Of a DNA stretch of 64,000 nucleotides, positions 15,160-23,902 are shown in pieces (the stretch's first letter is position 1; every line of letters starts with the position of its first letter). Origin of the DNA: Paenibacillus aurantius (GTDB lineage Bacteria > Bacillota > Bacilli > Paenibacillales > NBRC-103111). The position numbers and the translations under genes were made by a program. The stretch lies in the NCBI RefSeq assembly GCF_032268605.1, contig NZ_CP130318.1, forward strand, positions 3,072,001 to 3,136,000. Reading direction: 5' to 3'. The notes beneath the pieces are model-generated. The model saw nothing but the letters and a program-made list of their open reading frames with translations. It ran no database searches and was not told where the DNA came from.

Positions 15160-17346
15160 CTAGTTCACCCCAAACCGTATGGTAAATGTGTAATCCGGGA
15201 AATCCTGGCGCAGGCGGTTGAGGCTGTTCTCGGCCGCTTCCCGAAGCGCCGGGGAATCCCCGTCAAGCTGAAATTCAAAATGCCGGATTCCTTTGATCTG
15301 CTCCAGTGTCGGAATGTCCGACGTCCCGTCCGGCGTTGTCCGCGTCCCGACAGCTTTCTCCAGGTTGTTGATCCGCACCTTCGTCTTCTGGTACAGCTGT
15401 TTATCCGTAAACTGCTGGGGTGTTTGCTGGGGTTTGCCCGTTTTCGGGTGGATACGGTCCAAACCCTTGGCCGATTTGGCTTCATAGAAGACACCCTTCT
15501 CCAGATCGACCCCATCGAACTCGCCTAGCGCACCATTGCGGCTGTCATACAGCTCCACCCCTTTGTACCTCGCTTGGCTCCAGTGCACATAATCTTCAGG
15601 GTCGCTAGGCGGGGGATCCTCCTCCGGATTCTTCTTCGACGGCGGTTCCTCCCCTTCCGGCTTCTGCGGCTTATGAGGCTTCTGCGGAAGATCCGGCTCC
15701 GGCTTCGGCTTCTTCGGCCGCTTGAGCAGATTCTCAAGCCATTCCTTGAGCCGTCTGCCTGCTTTTCCGCTTAGGCGTTCGGCGAGCCGTCCGAACGGAA
15801 CACGGCTGAGCGCCAAAGCGATAAGCGTGGACAACGCGGTCTCCGGCGTCAGAAGCCGCTTGGGATCCCGGATGTCCTTGGCGATCTCATGGCCGCTGGC
15901 CGGGATGCTTGCCGCCGTAAGGGCGATGCCAAGAGCCGGCCAGAAGCCGACAAACAGGAGAGAGAGCGCGAACGCCCCCAGGACGATGGCTCCCTTCTCC
16001 CATGTATCGAGACGGTCCCACCAATTCTGAAGCGAATCGAACATGCAGGAGAAGCAGGCGGATTCCGTGGGATGCCCACTGATGTGGGAATAGGCGGCAA
16101 AGCCGGCCCATACGCCGAGCAGGAGCAGCACAGCGGTTACCCCGGCCGCCGCCCGGTAATGACGCTGCAGCCGCGTGTGCAAGGAATCCCGCAGACTGAC
16201 CGCTTCCTCGTTGCCATAGAGAAGGGAGAAGCCCATCTCCCTTCGCTCCCGTGTCCATGCCAAGACAGGGGCGAACGTCTCTCTTCGCGTGAACAGAGCC
16301 CTTCCCATATACCACAGCTCTGAGAAAGGGGTAAGCCATCCTTCTCCCTCTATCTTGGGAAGCTGGCCTTTGATGCGGTTAAGAGCGGCATAGTCGATAA
16401 ACAGTCCGAGCGCCAAGAGCAGAATAAAGGCATCTTTGGTGAGGTACCCGCTTCCGGTCCAGTCACTCAGCTTCAAGAACCAGTCCGGCAGGGAATCCTG
16501 GCCGTTATAGCCCATGTGATCCAGGATGGACCAAGCCAGCAGCAGTCCCGGCAGCACGAAGACTTTATTTCCCCGCTGCTTGCGGAAGCGGACGGCCAGC
16601 CCGAGCCCCAGCGCGACTAGGCCGGTATGCACCGGATGACTGACCGACATGACGGTCGGAAAGAGGCTCTCTTCAAACCGGCCGGGGAAAAGCGTCCAGA
16701 AATCCCAATGGATGGTCTCCCCGCCGAGCAAGGTCGTGCTGTAGCCATAGGTCCGTCCGATGATACCTGAGTTCAGCCAGCGCCGGGTAAGCTCCTCCAT
16801 CAGCTGGAAGCCCACGCCAGCCCCAGCCCCAGCCAGGGTATAGTCCGCCAGACTCATGGAGGACGCGCGGCGGGAGAAGAACAGGAACAACCCGAGCGGC
16901 AGCAGCTTCCAGACTTCCTCCGCAATCGGGGTCAGCACGGCCTGGGACCAGGTATCCCTCGTGTTCCCGCCGAATATCCCGTGGGCCGCCAGCAAAGTAA
17001 GCGCTGTCAGCGGGATAACAAGGAACACTCCCAGCAGCATGAACAGGGCGGCCTGTTTCCAGGTGAAGGTTTTGCTCCGGCACAAGAACCAGAATTGAAG
17101 CATGACGTAGAAGGACCACAAATACTGGACCAGCATGGTGCGGGAATCCCTGAACAGGAAGAGGCACACGATAAAAAACAGCAAGGAGATCCAGCACCAT
17201 ACCGTATAAACGGTTTTGAGCCAGGGAAGCCGCTGAAGCACTTCCCGTATCGCTTGATAGCCGGCTTCCGCAATATCTCGGATCCTTGTTCGGATCTTCC
17301 ATACTTTTTCCGTTTCCCATCCCTCCTTTGTCGGTCGGCAAAACAC
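15160..17346 (-). CDS. PrsW-type membrane protease fused to a PD-(D/E)XK nuclease-like toxin tail
   Basis: 728 residues. Residues 46-345 hold several membrane segments with the four PrsW marks: EEVWK (Glu143, Glu144, Lys147), GVGFQLMEE (177-185), SHPVHTG (His237) and DHMGYN (His277). A second hydrophobic part lies near 395-480. A Pro/Lys/Glu-rich linker (about 553-600) leads to the C-terminal domain, which has EFDGVD (Asp621) and FYEAK (Glu632, Lys634), the pattern of restriction-endonuclease-fold toxins. An acidic small gene follows at once. Start uncertain: GTG at 17346 has no ribosome site, whereas AAAGGAGG with an ATG at 17320 lies in a frame shifted by one base at a run of five T (17305-17309). 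Probably an antibacterial polymorphic toxin. Confidence 0.7.
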   Translation of the reverse strand: MFCRPTKEGWETEKVWKIRTRIRDIAEAGYQAIREVLQRLPWLKTVYTVWCWISLLFFIVCLFLFRDSRTMLVQYLWSFYVMLQFWFLCRSKTFTWKQAALFMLLGVFLVIPLTALTLLAAHGIFGGNTRDTWSQAVLTPIAEEVWKLLPLGLFLFFSRRASSMSLADYTLAGAGAGVGFQLMEELTRRWLNSGIIGRTYGYSTTLLGGETIHWDFWTLFPGRFEESLFPTVMSVSHPVHTGLVALGLGLAVRFRKQRGNKVFVLPGLLLAWSILDHMGYNGQDSLPDWFLKLSDWTGSGYLTKDAFILLLALGLFIDYAALNRIKGQLPKIEGEGWLTPFSELWYMGRALFTRRETFAPVLAWTRERREMGFSLLYGNEEAVSLRDSLHTRLQRHYRAAAGVTAVLLLLGVWAGFAAYSHISGHPTESACFSCMFDSLQNWWDRLDTWEKGAIVLGAFALSLLFVGFWPALGIALTAASIPASGHEIAKDIRDPKRLLTPETALSTLIALALSRVPFGRLAERLSGKAGRRLKEWLENLLKRPKKPKPEPDLPQKPHKPQKPEGEEPPSKKNPEEDPPPSDPEDYVHWSQARYKGVELYDSRNGALGEFDGVDLEKGVFYEAKSAKGLDRIHPKTGKPQQTPQQFTDKQLYQKTKVRINNLEKAVGTRTTPDGTSDIPTLEQIKGIRHFEFQLDGDSPALREAAENSLNRLRQDFPDYTFTIRFGVN

Positions 17347-17432
17347 ACTCTATATTCTACCAAACCGGACAGGAGAAAGGGAAACCCAAGCCAAAAACCG
17401 GACTTTCTTCCCACTTCCATATCAACTAAAAG

Positions 17433-19292
17433 TCATCCTAAGCTCATAGACAACAGCTTGCCGTCCGCCTTGGAGATCCGGTAGGTGATCGGCAGCTTCC
17501 CGTCCGGGAACGAAACCTCCAGCCGGTAAACCCCTGTCTTATCATCGCTTAGGTCTTGCAGCTCTTTGGCTTGATAGGTTCCTTGAACGCCGGCCTTGGT
17601 CAGCAGCTCGAGCGTTTGCTGCAGCGTTACTCCGTTATAACGGCTATGCAAATGGTCGGTCCAAGTCCGTTCATCCCAGTCGGGTGAGGTCACGCTTACC
17701 CCGGCCTTCCGTAGCGTTTCCAGCAGGTTCACGACCATTCGACCATCCCCTTCCTGCATGGCGCTCGCAAGCACTATAGCTGACTGGTTGAGAATTCCCA
17801 GGTTATTCGTTTTGTTTTTGGCGGCCAGCAAGCCGAACAAATTATCGGTATTCTGTTCAGCCGTGAACCAGTAGGCGTGAAAATCCGTCGGGTTGATTTC
17901 GTTCGTTTTAGGGATGAAATAACGCCCGTCATCCGAGACACGGAACACCTGCGAGCTGTCGAATCTTGAAGGAAACTGCAGAACATACAGCTGGCTGCCA
18001 TCTCCGCTGATCATCATACCCACGGAAAGGGGCTCATGCGGCCGTTCTCCATTCGGAAGGATCGAAGCAGCGCCCCCTTTGCTGGAATAGTAGAAGCCGC
18101 CATTGGTTGCGGTTTGCCGTACAAGGCGGTACATGATCCGACTCTTTCGCGTGACCGGCTTTCGTTCCATTAGGGTGGAATGCCCCTTTACCGAACGAAT
18201 GTCTTCTGTCACCTGCCATGTAATGTCCGCTATCCCCCTTAGTACCTCCGGCTTCTGTTCTCCGGACAGATCCGGAAGGCTAATGGTCAGGCTATACCCG
18301 TTCGTCTGCCATTCGTATGCCGTATAGTTCCACTGAGACGCATAATAGGCATCGGAGAAATTCGACCGATAGGCGACCCCGTCCATCAGCTTATCCTTCC
18401 GTCCAATATCCAGAACGCTCAGATGCCTGCCCGAAGCCGCCAGAATTCCTGCGGCGACCAGCACCGGAACGAGCAGGATCATCAAAGCATGGATCCATCT
18501 AGGTGCTTGGAACTCTCCCACCGGCAGATTCGGAGCCGGTTCGTCGTATATTCTCAGCTTCCCGGCCAGCTGCCTCATCAGCTCTCCGATCAGCCACGTT
18601 CCGACGAATGCATAGGCAACCAGCGGCACGGCGTACCCCCAAGGAGCGGGCAGTGACTGTAGAAGACTTACGGAGAAGGTGCCGATCAAGGCGAGAAGTG
18701 ACAGGGGCAGCAGCTTGATGAAATAACGCCGCAGCAGGCGCGGAGCTTTCCCCAGTGCCTCGCCAAACGAGATATCCTGAAGGACTACCAGATAAGGCGT
18801 CAGCGAATACAGGAATAAGACAAGCATGAGGACGGCTGCTATCGGAAAGAGGGTGACCGCGATGAAAATCATCAGTCCTCCCGTCAAGATTTGAAAAATC
18901 GACCAAGCCAGCATCCTCCCGAAATATTGGCGTCCACAGGCAAATAAGGCGGCAGATTTGTTCGTTACCCAACCTTTTAGCCCTCCCAGGTACATCCCTC
19001 GGAAAAAGCTATGCAAAACCGTCACAGCCGCAGAGACAAGGAACGCCGCAATGCCCCATCTCTGCTTCCCTTCCTGCAGAAGCGTGTAGGGGATTTTTAG
19101 GTCTTGTAAGGAGGGAACATACATCGGAAGGGTAGCTTGAAATCCGCCTGACTGCGCAGCGGATCTTGTCGTCACCAGCGGTGAGGGAGAATAAGGAAAG
19201 ACGGCAAACCCATAATACATTCCCAATCCGAGTAAAGCGGTGATTAGAACCTCAAAGGCCAACACCAGAACTATCAAGCGCAGATAAGCCAT
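17433..19292 (-). CDS. Large polytopic membrane protein with outer domain, unknown function
   Basis: 619 residues from the ATG at 19292, which has GGGAGGTAGGG in front; the frame is open to 19379 (648 residues) but without ribosome site. The N-terminal half has about six membrane segments (first at residues 5-25, then near 85, 135-175, 200-240 and 275-290 of this form); a pair of helices around FGEALGKAPRLLRRYFIKLLPLSLLALIGTF looks like DUF4013-type permease-like regions. From about residue 300 follows a large soluble part, partly beta-rich, ending in a PepSY-like hairpin (VYRLEVSFPDGKLPITYRISKADGKLLSMSLG). I do not recognise a family. Single gene. Confidence 0.65.
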   Translation of the reverse strand: MAYLRLIVLVLAFEVLITALLGLGMYYGFAVFPYSPSPLVTTRSAAQSGGFQATLPMYVPSLQDLKIPYTLLQEGKQRWGIAAFLVSAAVTVLHSFFRGMYLGGLKGWVTNKSAALFACGRQYFGRMLAWSIFQILTGGLMIFIAVTLFPIAAVLMLVLFLYSLTPYLVVLQDISFGEALGKAPRLLRRYFIKLLPLSLLALIGTFSVSLLQSLPAPWGYAVPLVAYAFVGTWLIGELMRQLAGKLRIYDEPAPNLPVGEFQAPRWIHALMILLVPVLVAAGILAASGRHLSVLDIGRKDKLMDGVAYRSNFSDAYYASQWNYTAYEWQTNGYSLTISLPDLSGEQKPEVLRGIADITWQVTEDIRSVKGHSTLMERKPVTRKSRIMYRLVRQTATNGGFYYSSKGGAASILPNGERPHEPLSVGMMISGDGSQLYVLQFPSRFDSSQVFRVSDDGRYFIPKTNEINPTDFHAYWFTAEQNTDNLFGLLAAKNKTNNLGILNQSAIVLASAMQEGDGRMVVNLLETLRKAGVSVTSPDWDERTWTDHLHSRYNGVTLQQTLELLTKAGVQGTYQAKELQDLSDDKTGVYRLEVSFPDGKLPITYRISKADGKLLSMSLG

Positions 19293-19491
19293 CCCTACCT
19301 CCCAGCTTGTTATGGTATTCTTTGCTTCACCAACCTCCTCCCAGTTATTAACGTAAATGGATGCGATTTGTTTCATCAAGCCGTAAGAACGCCACTTGCC
19401 GGCAGCCGTCCTGCCGCGTTTTATTGCACCCGGTTAGCTAATCGACTACACTGGGTAGCGAAAGGAAACATCTGGACAGGGAGGAATCAAA

Positions 19492-20322
19492 ATGACTCTT
19501 CAGCAGATTACCGATACGACAACACTGAACAACGGCGTCGCTATGCCTCGGCTCGGCCTCGGCGTCTGGCAGGTCAAGGATGGCGACGAGGTCATTCAAG
19601 CCGTCCGCCATGCGATCGAAGCCGGCTACCGTGCCGTCGACACCGCGGCGGGCTACCAGAACGAAGAAGGCGTCGGCACCGCCATCAAGGAATGCAGCGT
19701 TCCCCGGGACCAGCTGTTCCTTACGACCAAGCTGGCCAATTCCGACCATGGCTATGAGTCCACCTTGCGGGCATTCGACGAAAGCCGCCGTAAGCTGGGG
19801 GTGGAATACCTCGATCTCTATCTTATTCACTGGCCAGGCAAAGACAAGTACAAAGACAGCTGGCGAGCGTTCGACAAGCTGTATCGGGAAGGGTATATTC
19901 GCGCCATTGGGGTAAGCAACTTCAAAATCCACCACCTCGAAAGCCTGCGTGAGGTGAGCGACACGGTTCCGGCCGTTAACCAGGTGGAATTCCACCCGCT
20001 GCTCCGTCAGCAGGAGCTGCTTGACTACTGCCAGGACAAAGGCATCCAGCTTGAAGCTTGGAGCCCGCTTATGCAGGGCAAGCTTTACCTTCCGCTGCTG
20101 AAGGAGCTGGCCGCCAAGCACGGCAAAACGCCTGCACAGGTCGTGCTGCGCTGGGACCTGCAGCATGGCGTGGTGGTTATTCCCAAATCCGTACACAAGG
20201 AACGCATCGTTGAGAATTCCGGAATCTTCGACTTTGCTTTGTCGGACGAAGACATGACCGCACTGGACGGCTTGAACCAGAACCACCGGTTCGGGTCTGA
20301 CCCCGATGACAAGCTGTTTTGA
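19492..20322 (+). CDS. Aldo/keto reductase
   Basis: 276 residues, the usual length of a short AKR (AKR5-like, as YvgN/YtbE). The catalytic tetrad is visible: Asp50 and Tyr55 in VDTAAGYQNEEG, Lys80 in LFLTTKLAN, His113 in LYLIHWPG. The NADPH-binding end contains IPKSVHKERIVENSGIFDFALSDEDM. Ribosome site GGGAGGAA before the ATG. It reduces aldehydes such as methylglyoxal or 2,5-diketogluconate-type substrates; the exact one is unknown. Single gene with a strong terminator. Confidence 0.92.
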   Translation: MTLQQITDTTTLNNGVAMPRLGLGVWQVKDGDEVIQAVRHAIEAGYRAVDTAAGYQNEEGVGTAIKECSVPRDQLFLTTKLANSDHGYESTLRAFDESRRKLGVEYLDLYLIHWPGKDKYKDSWRAFDKLYREGYIRAIGVSNFKIHHLESLREVSDTVPAVNQVEFHPLLRQQELLDYCQDKGIQLEAWSPLMQGKLYLPLLKELAAKHGKTPAQVVLRWDLQHGVVVIPKSVHKERIVENSGIFDFALSDEDMTALDGLNQNHRFGSDPDDKLF

Positions 20323-20355
20323 TGGCTGTTTGGATGGAAACGAAAGACGGAAAAG

Positions 20356-20384
20356 CGCGAAGCCATCTGGCTTCGCGTTTTTAT
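20356..20384 (+). terminator. Terminator of the aldo/keto reductase gene
   Basis: Stem CGCGAAGCC / GGCTTCGCG (20356-20364 and 20369-20377) with loop ATCT, followed by five T and further T-rich bases. Confidence 0.92.
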
Positions 20385-20393
20385 TTATTCATC

Positions 20394-20444
20394 ATTTACC
20401 TAACAGGTAAATATAGATATAATAGGATTGACCTATTAGGTCAA
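20394..20444 (+). promoter_or_regulatory. Promoter with two tandem TetR-type operators
   Basis: Two inverted repeats of the form TTnACCT-N3-AGGTnAA: ATTTACCT-AAC-AGGTAAAT (20394-20412) and TTGACCT-ATT-AGGTCAA (20428-20444). Their centres are 33 bases apart, about three helix turns. A perfect -10 TATAAT (20418-20423) has TTTACC 17 bases upstream (20395-20400), which lies in the first operator; the second operator lies just past the -10. The layout indicates autorepression by the TetR protein encoded next. Confidence 0.85.
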
Positions 20445-20474
20445 TACGATATTTTAGATGGGAAGGAGGATTAC

Positions 20475-21098
20475 ATGCCTATATTGCTTTCTAATCTGGA
20501 AGCGGCAAGACGGGATGCCATTCTAAACGCGGCTTTAAAGGAATTTTCCGGGAAAGGATTTGATGAAGCGTCAACGAATGTGATGGCGAGAGAAGCCGGC
20601 CTATCGAAAGGGTTATTTTTTCATTATGTCGGGAGCAAACAGGACCTTTTTCTGTTCCTTTACGATTACTGCTCGGACCTTATTCATAAAGAATACTTGG
20701 CTTTGATGAACTTCAAGGAACCGGATCTTTTTGAGAGACTGCGGCAATCTTATCTTCTCCAGCTGGAGCTGCTGAGACGCTATCCCTGGATTTTTGAATT
20801 CCAGAAGCTTTCGGCGCCTACTCAATCAGCAGAAATCAACAAGGAAATGGAACGGAGGCAGCATGAGAAGCAGCCGTTTTGCTATGAGGCGATGTTTGGT
20901 TCTATCGACGAATCTAACTTCCGGGAAGGATTGGACGTCGAGAAAGGCAAGCAGATTATTTTTTGGGCGAACGTCGGGTTTACCAATGAGCTCCTGGCCG
21001 ATCTTCAAAATCCAGACGCATCCATATGGGACTCGGACAGCCTTGCTGCCAAGCTGGATGGTTTCTTTCATGAGCTGCGGAAGCTTTTCTATAAGTGA
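20475..21098 (+). CDS. TetR/AcrR-family transcriptional regulator
   Basis: 207 residues from the ATG at 20475 with GGGAAGGAGG in front; the frame is open further upstream but only over the promoter and terminator. The N-terminal helix-turn-helix reads RRDAILNAALKEFSGKGFDEASTNVMAREAGLSKGLFFHYVGSKQDLFLFLYDY, the normal TetR layout. The C-terminal ligand domain resembles the TetR_C regions with aromatic pockets (RRYPWIFEFQKL, IIFWANVGFTNELL). It probably represses itself and the alpha/beta hydrolase 24 bases downstream through the tandem operators. Ligand unknown. Confidence 0.9.
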   Translation: MPILLSNLEAARRDAILNAALKEFSGKGFDEASTNVMAREAGLSKGLFFHYVGSKQDLFLFLYDYCSDLIHKEYLALMNFKEPDLFERLRQSYLLQLELLRRYPWIFEFQKLSAPTQSAEINKEMERRQHEKQPFCYEAMFGSIDESNFREGLDVEKGKQIIFWANVGFTNELLADLQNPDASIWDSDSLAAKLDGFFHELRKLFYK

Positions 21099-21122
21099 AT
21101 AAGGATGGGGGCTTGATTCCGT

Positions 21123-22040
21123 ATGAACGATTCGGTCAAAAAGCATCCGTTACCCGTCAACGGATGCTTCTACAGCGTCGAGGGGCGGCAGTTGTTCCTC
21201 CACCGTTCGGGGACGGGAACTCCCGCTGTCGTTTTTATTCCGGCGGCCGGCATGATAGGTCTCGATTATGATAATATTCACCGGCGCATTAGCAAAAGCA
21301 CGACATCCGTCATCTACGACCGGGCAGGAACGGGTTGGAGCGATCCAGTCAAGCTTCCCCGAAGTGCCGCGGAGGTCACGAATGAATTGCGGAGCCTGTT
21401 GCATACCGCAGGGGTCCCCGCTCCCTATCTGTTCGTCGGCCATTCGCTGGGCGGCCTATACGCTTGCCGGTACGCCCAAAGCTACCCGGATGAGGTGGCC
21501 GGGATGCTTCTCCTGGAGCCGCCGCACGAGGATTTTCTATCGCATACCCCCAAGCTTAAGAAACGCCACCTGCCTCAGCAGGCATACACCATCCTTCGGA
21601 CCGCCCTAACCTACAAGCGGACCTTTCGCAGACTATTCGATCGCATGTTCGAAAAATGGCCGGATTCGGTACGCCAACCGCTGGTCGAGTATCATCTCCG
21701 GACCCTATCGAGTACGATGACCGAGAGGAAAAACTTGAACAACAAGCTGTACCAAGAGCTTCGCGAAGGAGGAGACCTGCCGGATGTCCCGCTGATCGTG
21801 GTGACGGGAACGGGGATCGACCCCTTTCTAACTCCGGTCGTGAGTTCCTCCTTCCTGCGGGAGTCTATGGAACCGTTCACGGAAGCAAAGAAGACCATCT
21901 ACACCAGATTAGCCCGCTCTGTTCCGCAAGGAGAGCATCGCCTCTTCCCCGATGCCGGTCACACCACCATCCATACGGACAGTCCCGATGAAGTGGTCGA
22001 AGCGATCGAGACTTTGCTCGGTCATGCGGGTCATGGATGA
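21123..22040 (+). CDS. Alpha/beta hydrolase
   Basis: 305 residues with the alpha/beta hydrolase core. The nucleophile is Ser108 in VGHSLGGLYACRYA, the oxyanion region is PAAGMIGLDYD, and the catalytic His is in DAGHTTIH near residue 283; the acid is likely in VTGTGIDPFL. No signal peptide. Second gene of the TetR-controlled unit, so the substrate may be a compound sensed by the regulator, for example an ester or a lactone. Its 3' end overlaps the convergent FUSC gene by ten bases. Confidence 0.85.
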   Translation: MNDSVKKHPLPVNGCFYSVEGRQLFLHRSGTGTPAVVFIPAAGMIGLDYDNIHRRISKSTTSVIYDRAGTGWSDPVKLPRSAAEVTNELRSLLHTAGVPAPYLFVGHSLGGLYACRYAQSYPDEVAGMLLLEPPHEDFLSHTPKLKKRHLPQQAYTILRTALTYKRTFRRLFDRMFEKWPDSVRQPLVEYHLRTLSSTMTERKNLNNKLYQELREGGDLPDVPLIVVTGTGIDPFLTPVVSSSFLRESMEPFTEAKKTIYTRLARSVPQGEHRLFPDAGHTTIHTDSPDEVVEAIETLLGHAGHG

Positions 22041-23032
22041 TTGAGATCCTTTAGAAGCTGATGCGCTTCGACCTCCAAGGCATGAAGCCAATGGGTTGCG
22101 GTCAAAGGGGGCAGACCGGCAGCCAACCTTACTAAGGAATCGGTAGCCGATATGGAGTCTCCCCCCTTTTTCTGAGCCAACCACCATTCTTCCAAGTATC
22201 CGGCAAATCGCTCGAGCCCCTCCGCCCAGCGCTTGCGATCCTCTTTCGTCAGGACACCCTGCTCCGCCATCGTGACCAGCAGACGCTGGATTTCTTCTCC
22301 TCTTGCGTATCCCCGGTTCACGGCATGAAGCAAGTTCCGGTACCTCTCGAGCTGCTTTCGGCGGCTTTGCACGAAAGGACTGAACTTTAAAGCCTGAATC
22401 GCCTGTTCCATGCGGTCCGACGCCTGCTCAATCGTACGGCACAGCTCCTTCAAGGTCTCTTGCAGCGCCATGCCGTCTTCCGCAGATTCCTCCCGGTCGA
22501 GCCATGCGGCCAGCTTGCGGCAGTGCAGGCTCATCTCCTCTACCGAAGCTTTTAGCGAATCGGCAAATATCCGGGTGTAATCAGGCGGTGCCACGAGAAG
22601 ATTGATCAGCGTAGCAATGGCGGCCCCGATCATCGTTTCCAGAATCCGGTCCAGGCCGTAGTGGCCGCTTCCCGCCCCGATGGTAAACATCAGCAGCGCG
22701 CTAATTCCTGTCTGCGTGACGCTGTACTCTGGCAACCGGAGCACCCGGGCGGCGGTCAGCGCCACTAGCAGAAGGAGGCCGATGCTCCACCAGGAGGGTC
22801 CCCCAATCTGAAGGGCCGCACCTGCAAGAATCACGCCCATCACAATGCCGAGCACACGCTGCATGCCCTTCGTCAGCGACTGTTCAACCGTAGCCTGCAT
22901 GCACAGCACCGCGGCAAGAGGAGCGAAGAAGGGATGCTCCGAGCTGACCACGCCCGCCACGGCCCAGGAGACGGTTGCCGCCAAAGCCGTTTTCCATATC
23001 CGGTTGCCGGGCACCCAAGGATGTCTCTCCAT
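22031..23032 (-). CDS. FUSC/aromatic-acid-exporter-like membrane protein
   Basis: 333 residues from the ATG at 23032 (GGGAGGGGAAG upstream). Six N-terminal membrane segments lie in residues 10-155, with the family sequence PFFAPLAAVLCMQATVEQSLTKGMQRVLGIVMGVILA and the second motif GAAIATLINLLVAPPDY. A long cytoplasmic helical part follows (from about 160). It fits the ArAE/FUSC group, which exports aromatic acids or related anions. Single gene, convergent with the hydrolase. Confidence 0.82.
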   Translation of the reverse strand: MERHPWVPGNRIWKTALAATVSWAVAGVVSSEHPFFAPLAAVLCMQATVEQSLTKGMQRVLGIVMGVILAGAALQIGGPSWWSIGLLLLVALTAARVLRLPEYSVTQTGISALLMFTIGAGSGHYGLDRILETMIGAAIATLINLLVAPPDYTRIFADSLKASVEEMSLHCRKLAAWLDREESAEDGMALQETLKELCRTIEQASDRMEQAIQALKFSPFVQSRRKQLERYRNLLHAVNRGYARGEEIQRLLVTMAEQGVLTKEDRKRWAEGLERFAGYLEEWWLAQKKGGDSISATDSLVRLAAGLPPLTATHWLHALEVEAHQLLKDLNHP

Positions 23033-23080
23033 GTCTTCCCCTCCCATTCTCCAAGTCGCTGAAAGGATCAAACTGCGATC

Positions 23081-23176
23081 TCATCGCCCCGGTCCGTCGG
23101 TTCCTTCCTGAATATCCAGTATGGCCCAATCGGACCACGCCGCATAAGTCTTTCTTGGAAAGGTCCCTGACCGCAT
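23081..23176 (-). CDS. Possible 31-residue protein, unknown
   Basis: Short frame from ATG at 23176 with GAAGAGG upstream. The translated stretch TFPRKTYAAWSDWAILDI is rich in aromatic residues and looks protein-like; the same frame stays open upstream to 23341, across the end of the methyltransferase gene. It could be a real small gene, or a remnant. Family not recognised. Confidence 0.25.
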   Translation of the reverse strand: MRSGTFPRKTYAAWSDWAILDIQEGTDGPGR

Positions 23177-23226
23177 CCCGATTGCCTCTTCTTCTAATAC
23201 CCATTCCGAGTTGTCGGCAACCTCGT

Positions 23227-23832
23227 TTAGGAGGGATGACAGACCATTACATGAAGCATACCGGCCATATGAGAAGCCGCCCATTCGATCTTCAAGGGAG
23301 ACCGGCGGATCAGGGAGAGCACATCCCGGTTTTGGTGGCATCCGAAGAGCCGGTAAGCGAGGGGGTTAACCGTCTTCTGGGCAAGCGCCATCGCTTGGCG
23401 TGAGCTCAGTCCATGCTCCATTAGCAAAACGCGGCCGTCCGGCTTGCACCACCGGTTCATGTTAAGCAGAGCCTTTTCGGGGTTATGATAAGCACACAGC
23501 GACAGCGTGGAGACCACGGTATCAAAGGACTGCTCCGGAAGGTCAATGGTGTCCACGTTACCTTCCCTGAACTCAGCCGACAGGTTAAAGTGCCGGTTGT
23601 TAGCCTCCCTGGCCTTGCTCAGCATCGCCGGACTGAAATCCACGGCCGTTAAAATCACATCGGGACGGTAATACGGAAGGTTGGCCCCCGCTCCCGCCCC
23701 CAGCTCCAATACCTTGCCGGAAGCACGCCCGATAAGGGGGGCACGCAGATGAGCCAAATCGCCTTTACTTCTCCGGTTGTCGTATCTGACCGCCTGCTTA
23801 TTGAATTTGCGGATCTTCTTCGTAGGGTTCAT
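23227..23832 (-). CDS. METTL7-like class I SAM methyltransferase, second copy
   Basis: 201 residues. SAM motif I is VLELGAGAGANLPYY (about residues 41-55), followed by AVDFSPAML, and FDTVVSTLSLCAYHNPEKAL for motif IV. The late RLFGCHQNRDVLSLI carries the same GCHxNR signature as the protein at 8406, which METTL7 thiol methyltransferases share. The two proteins are clearly related though only moderately similar. Substrate unknown; sulfide or thiols are a possibility by analogy. Single gene, preceded by a terminator of the PhzF gene. Confidence 0.8.
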   Translation of the reverse strand: MNPTKKIRKFNKQAVRYDNRRSKGDLAHLRAPLIGRASGKVLELGAGAGANLPYYRPDVILTAVDFSPAMLSKAREANNRHFNLSAEFREGNVDTIDLPEQSFDTVVSTLSLCAYHNPEKALLNMNRWCKPDGRVLLMEHGLSSRQAMALAQKTVNPLAYRLFGCHQNRDVLSLIRRSPLKIEWAASHMAGMLHVMVCHPS

Positions 23833-23875
23833 GGTCCACTCCCTTTTTCATTCCGATAATTAGGCTAGATACGCA

Positions 23876-23902
23876 AGCAAAAAACCTGCTATTTCCAGCA
23901 GG
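23876..23902 (-). terminator. Terminator downstream of the PhzF-family gene
   Basis: Read on the minus strand: CCTGCT, loop GGAAAT, AGCAGG, then six T. It lies about 125 bases after the stop of the PhzF gene and in front of the methyltransferase gene. Confidence 0.8.

Noticed and set aside
16673-17341. 222-residue frame overlapping the toxin N-terminus
   Set aside because: It does not code for the membrane segments and PrsW motifs. Only its first codons matter for the start question of the toxin.
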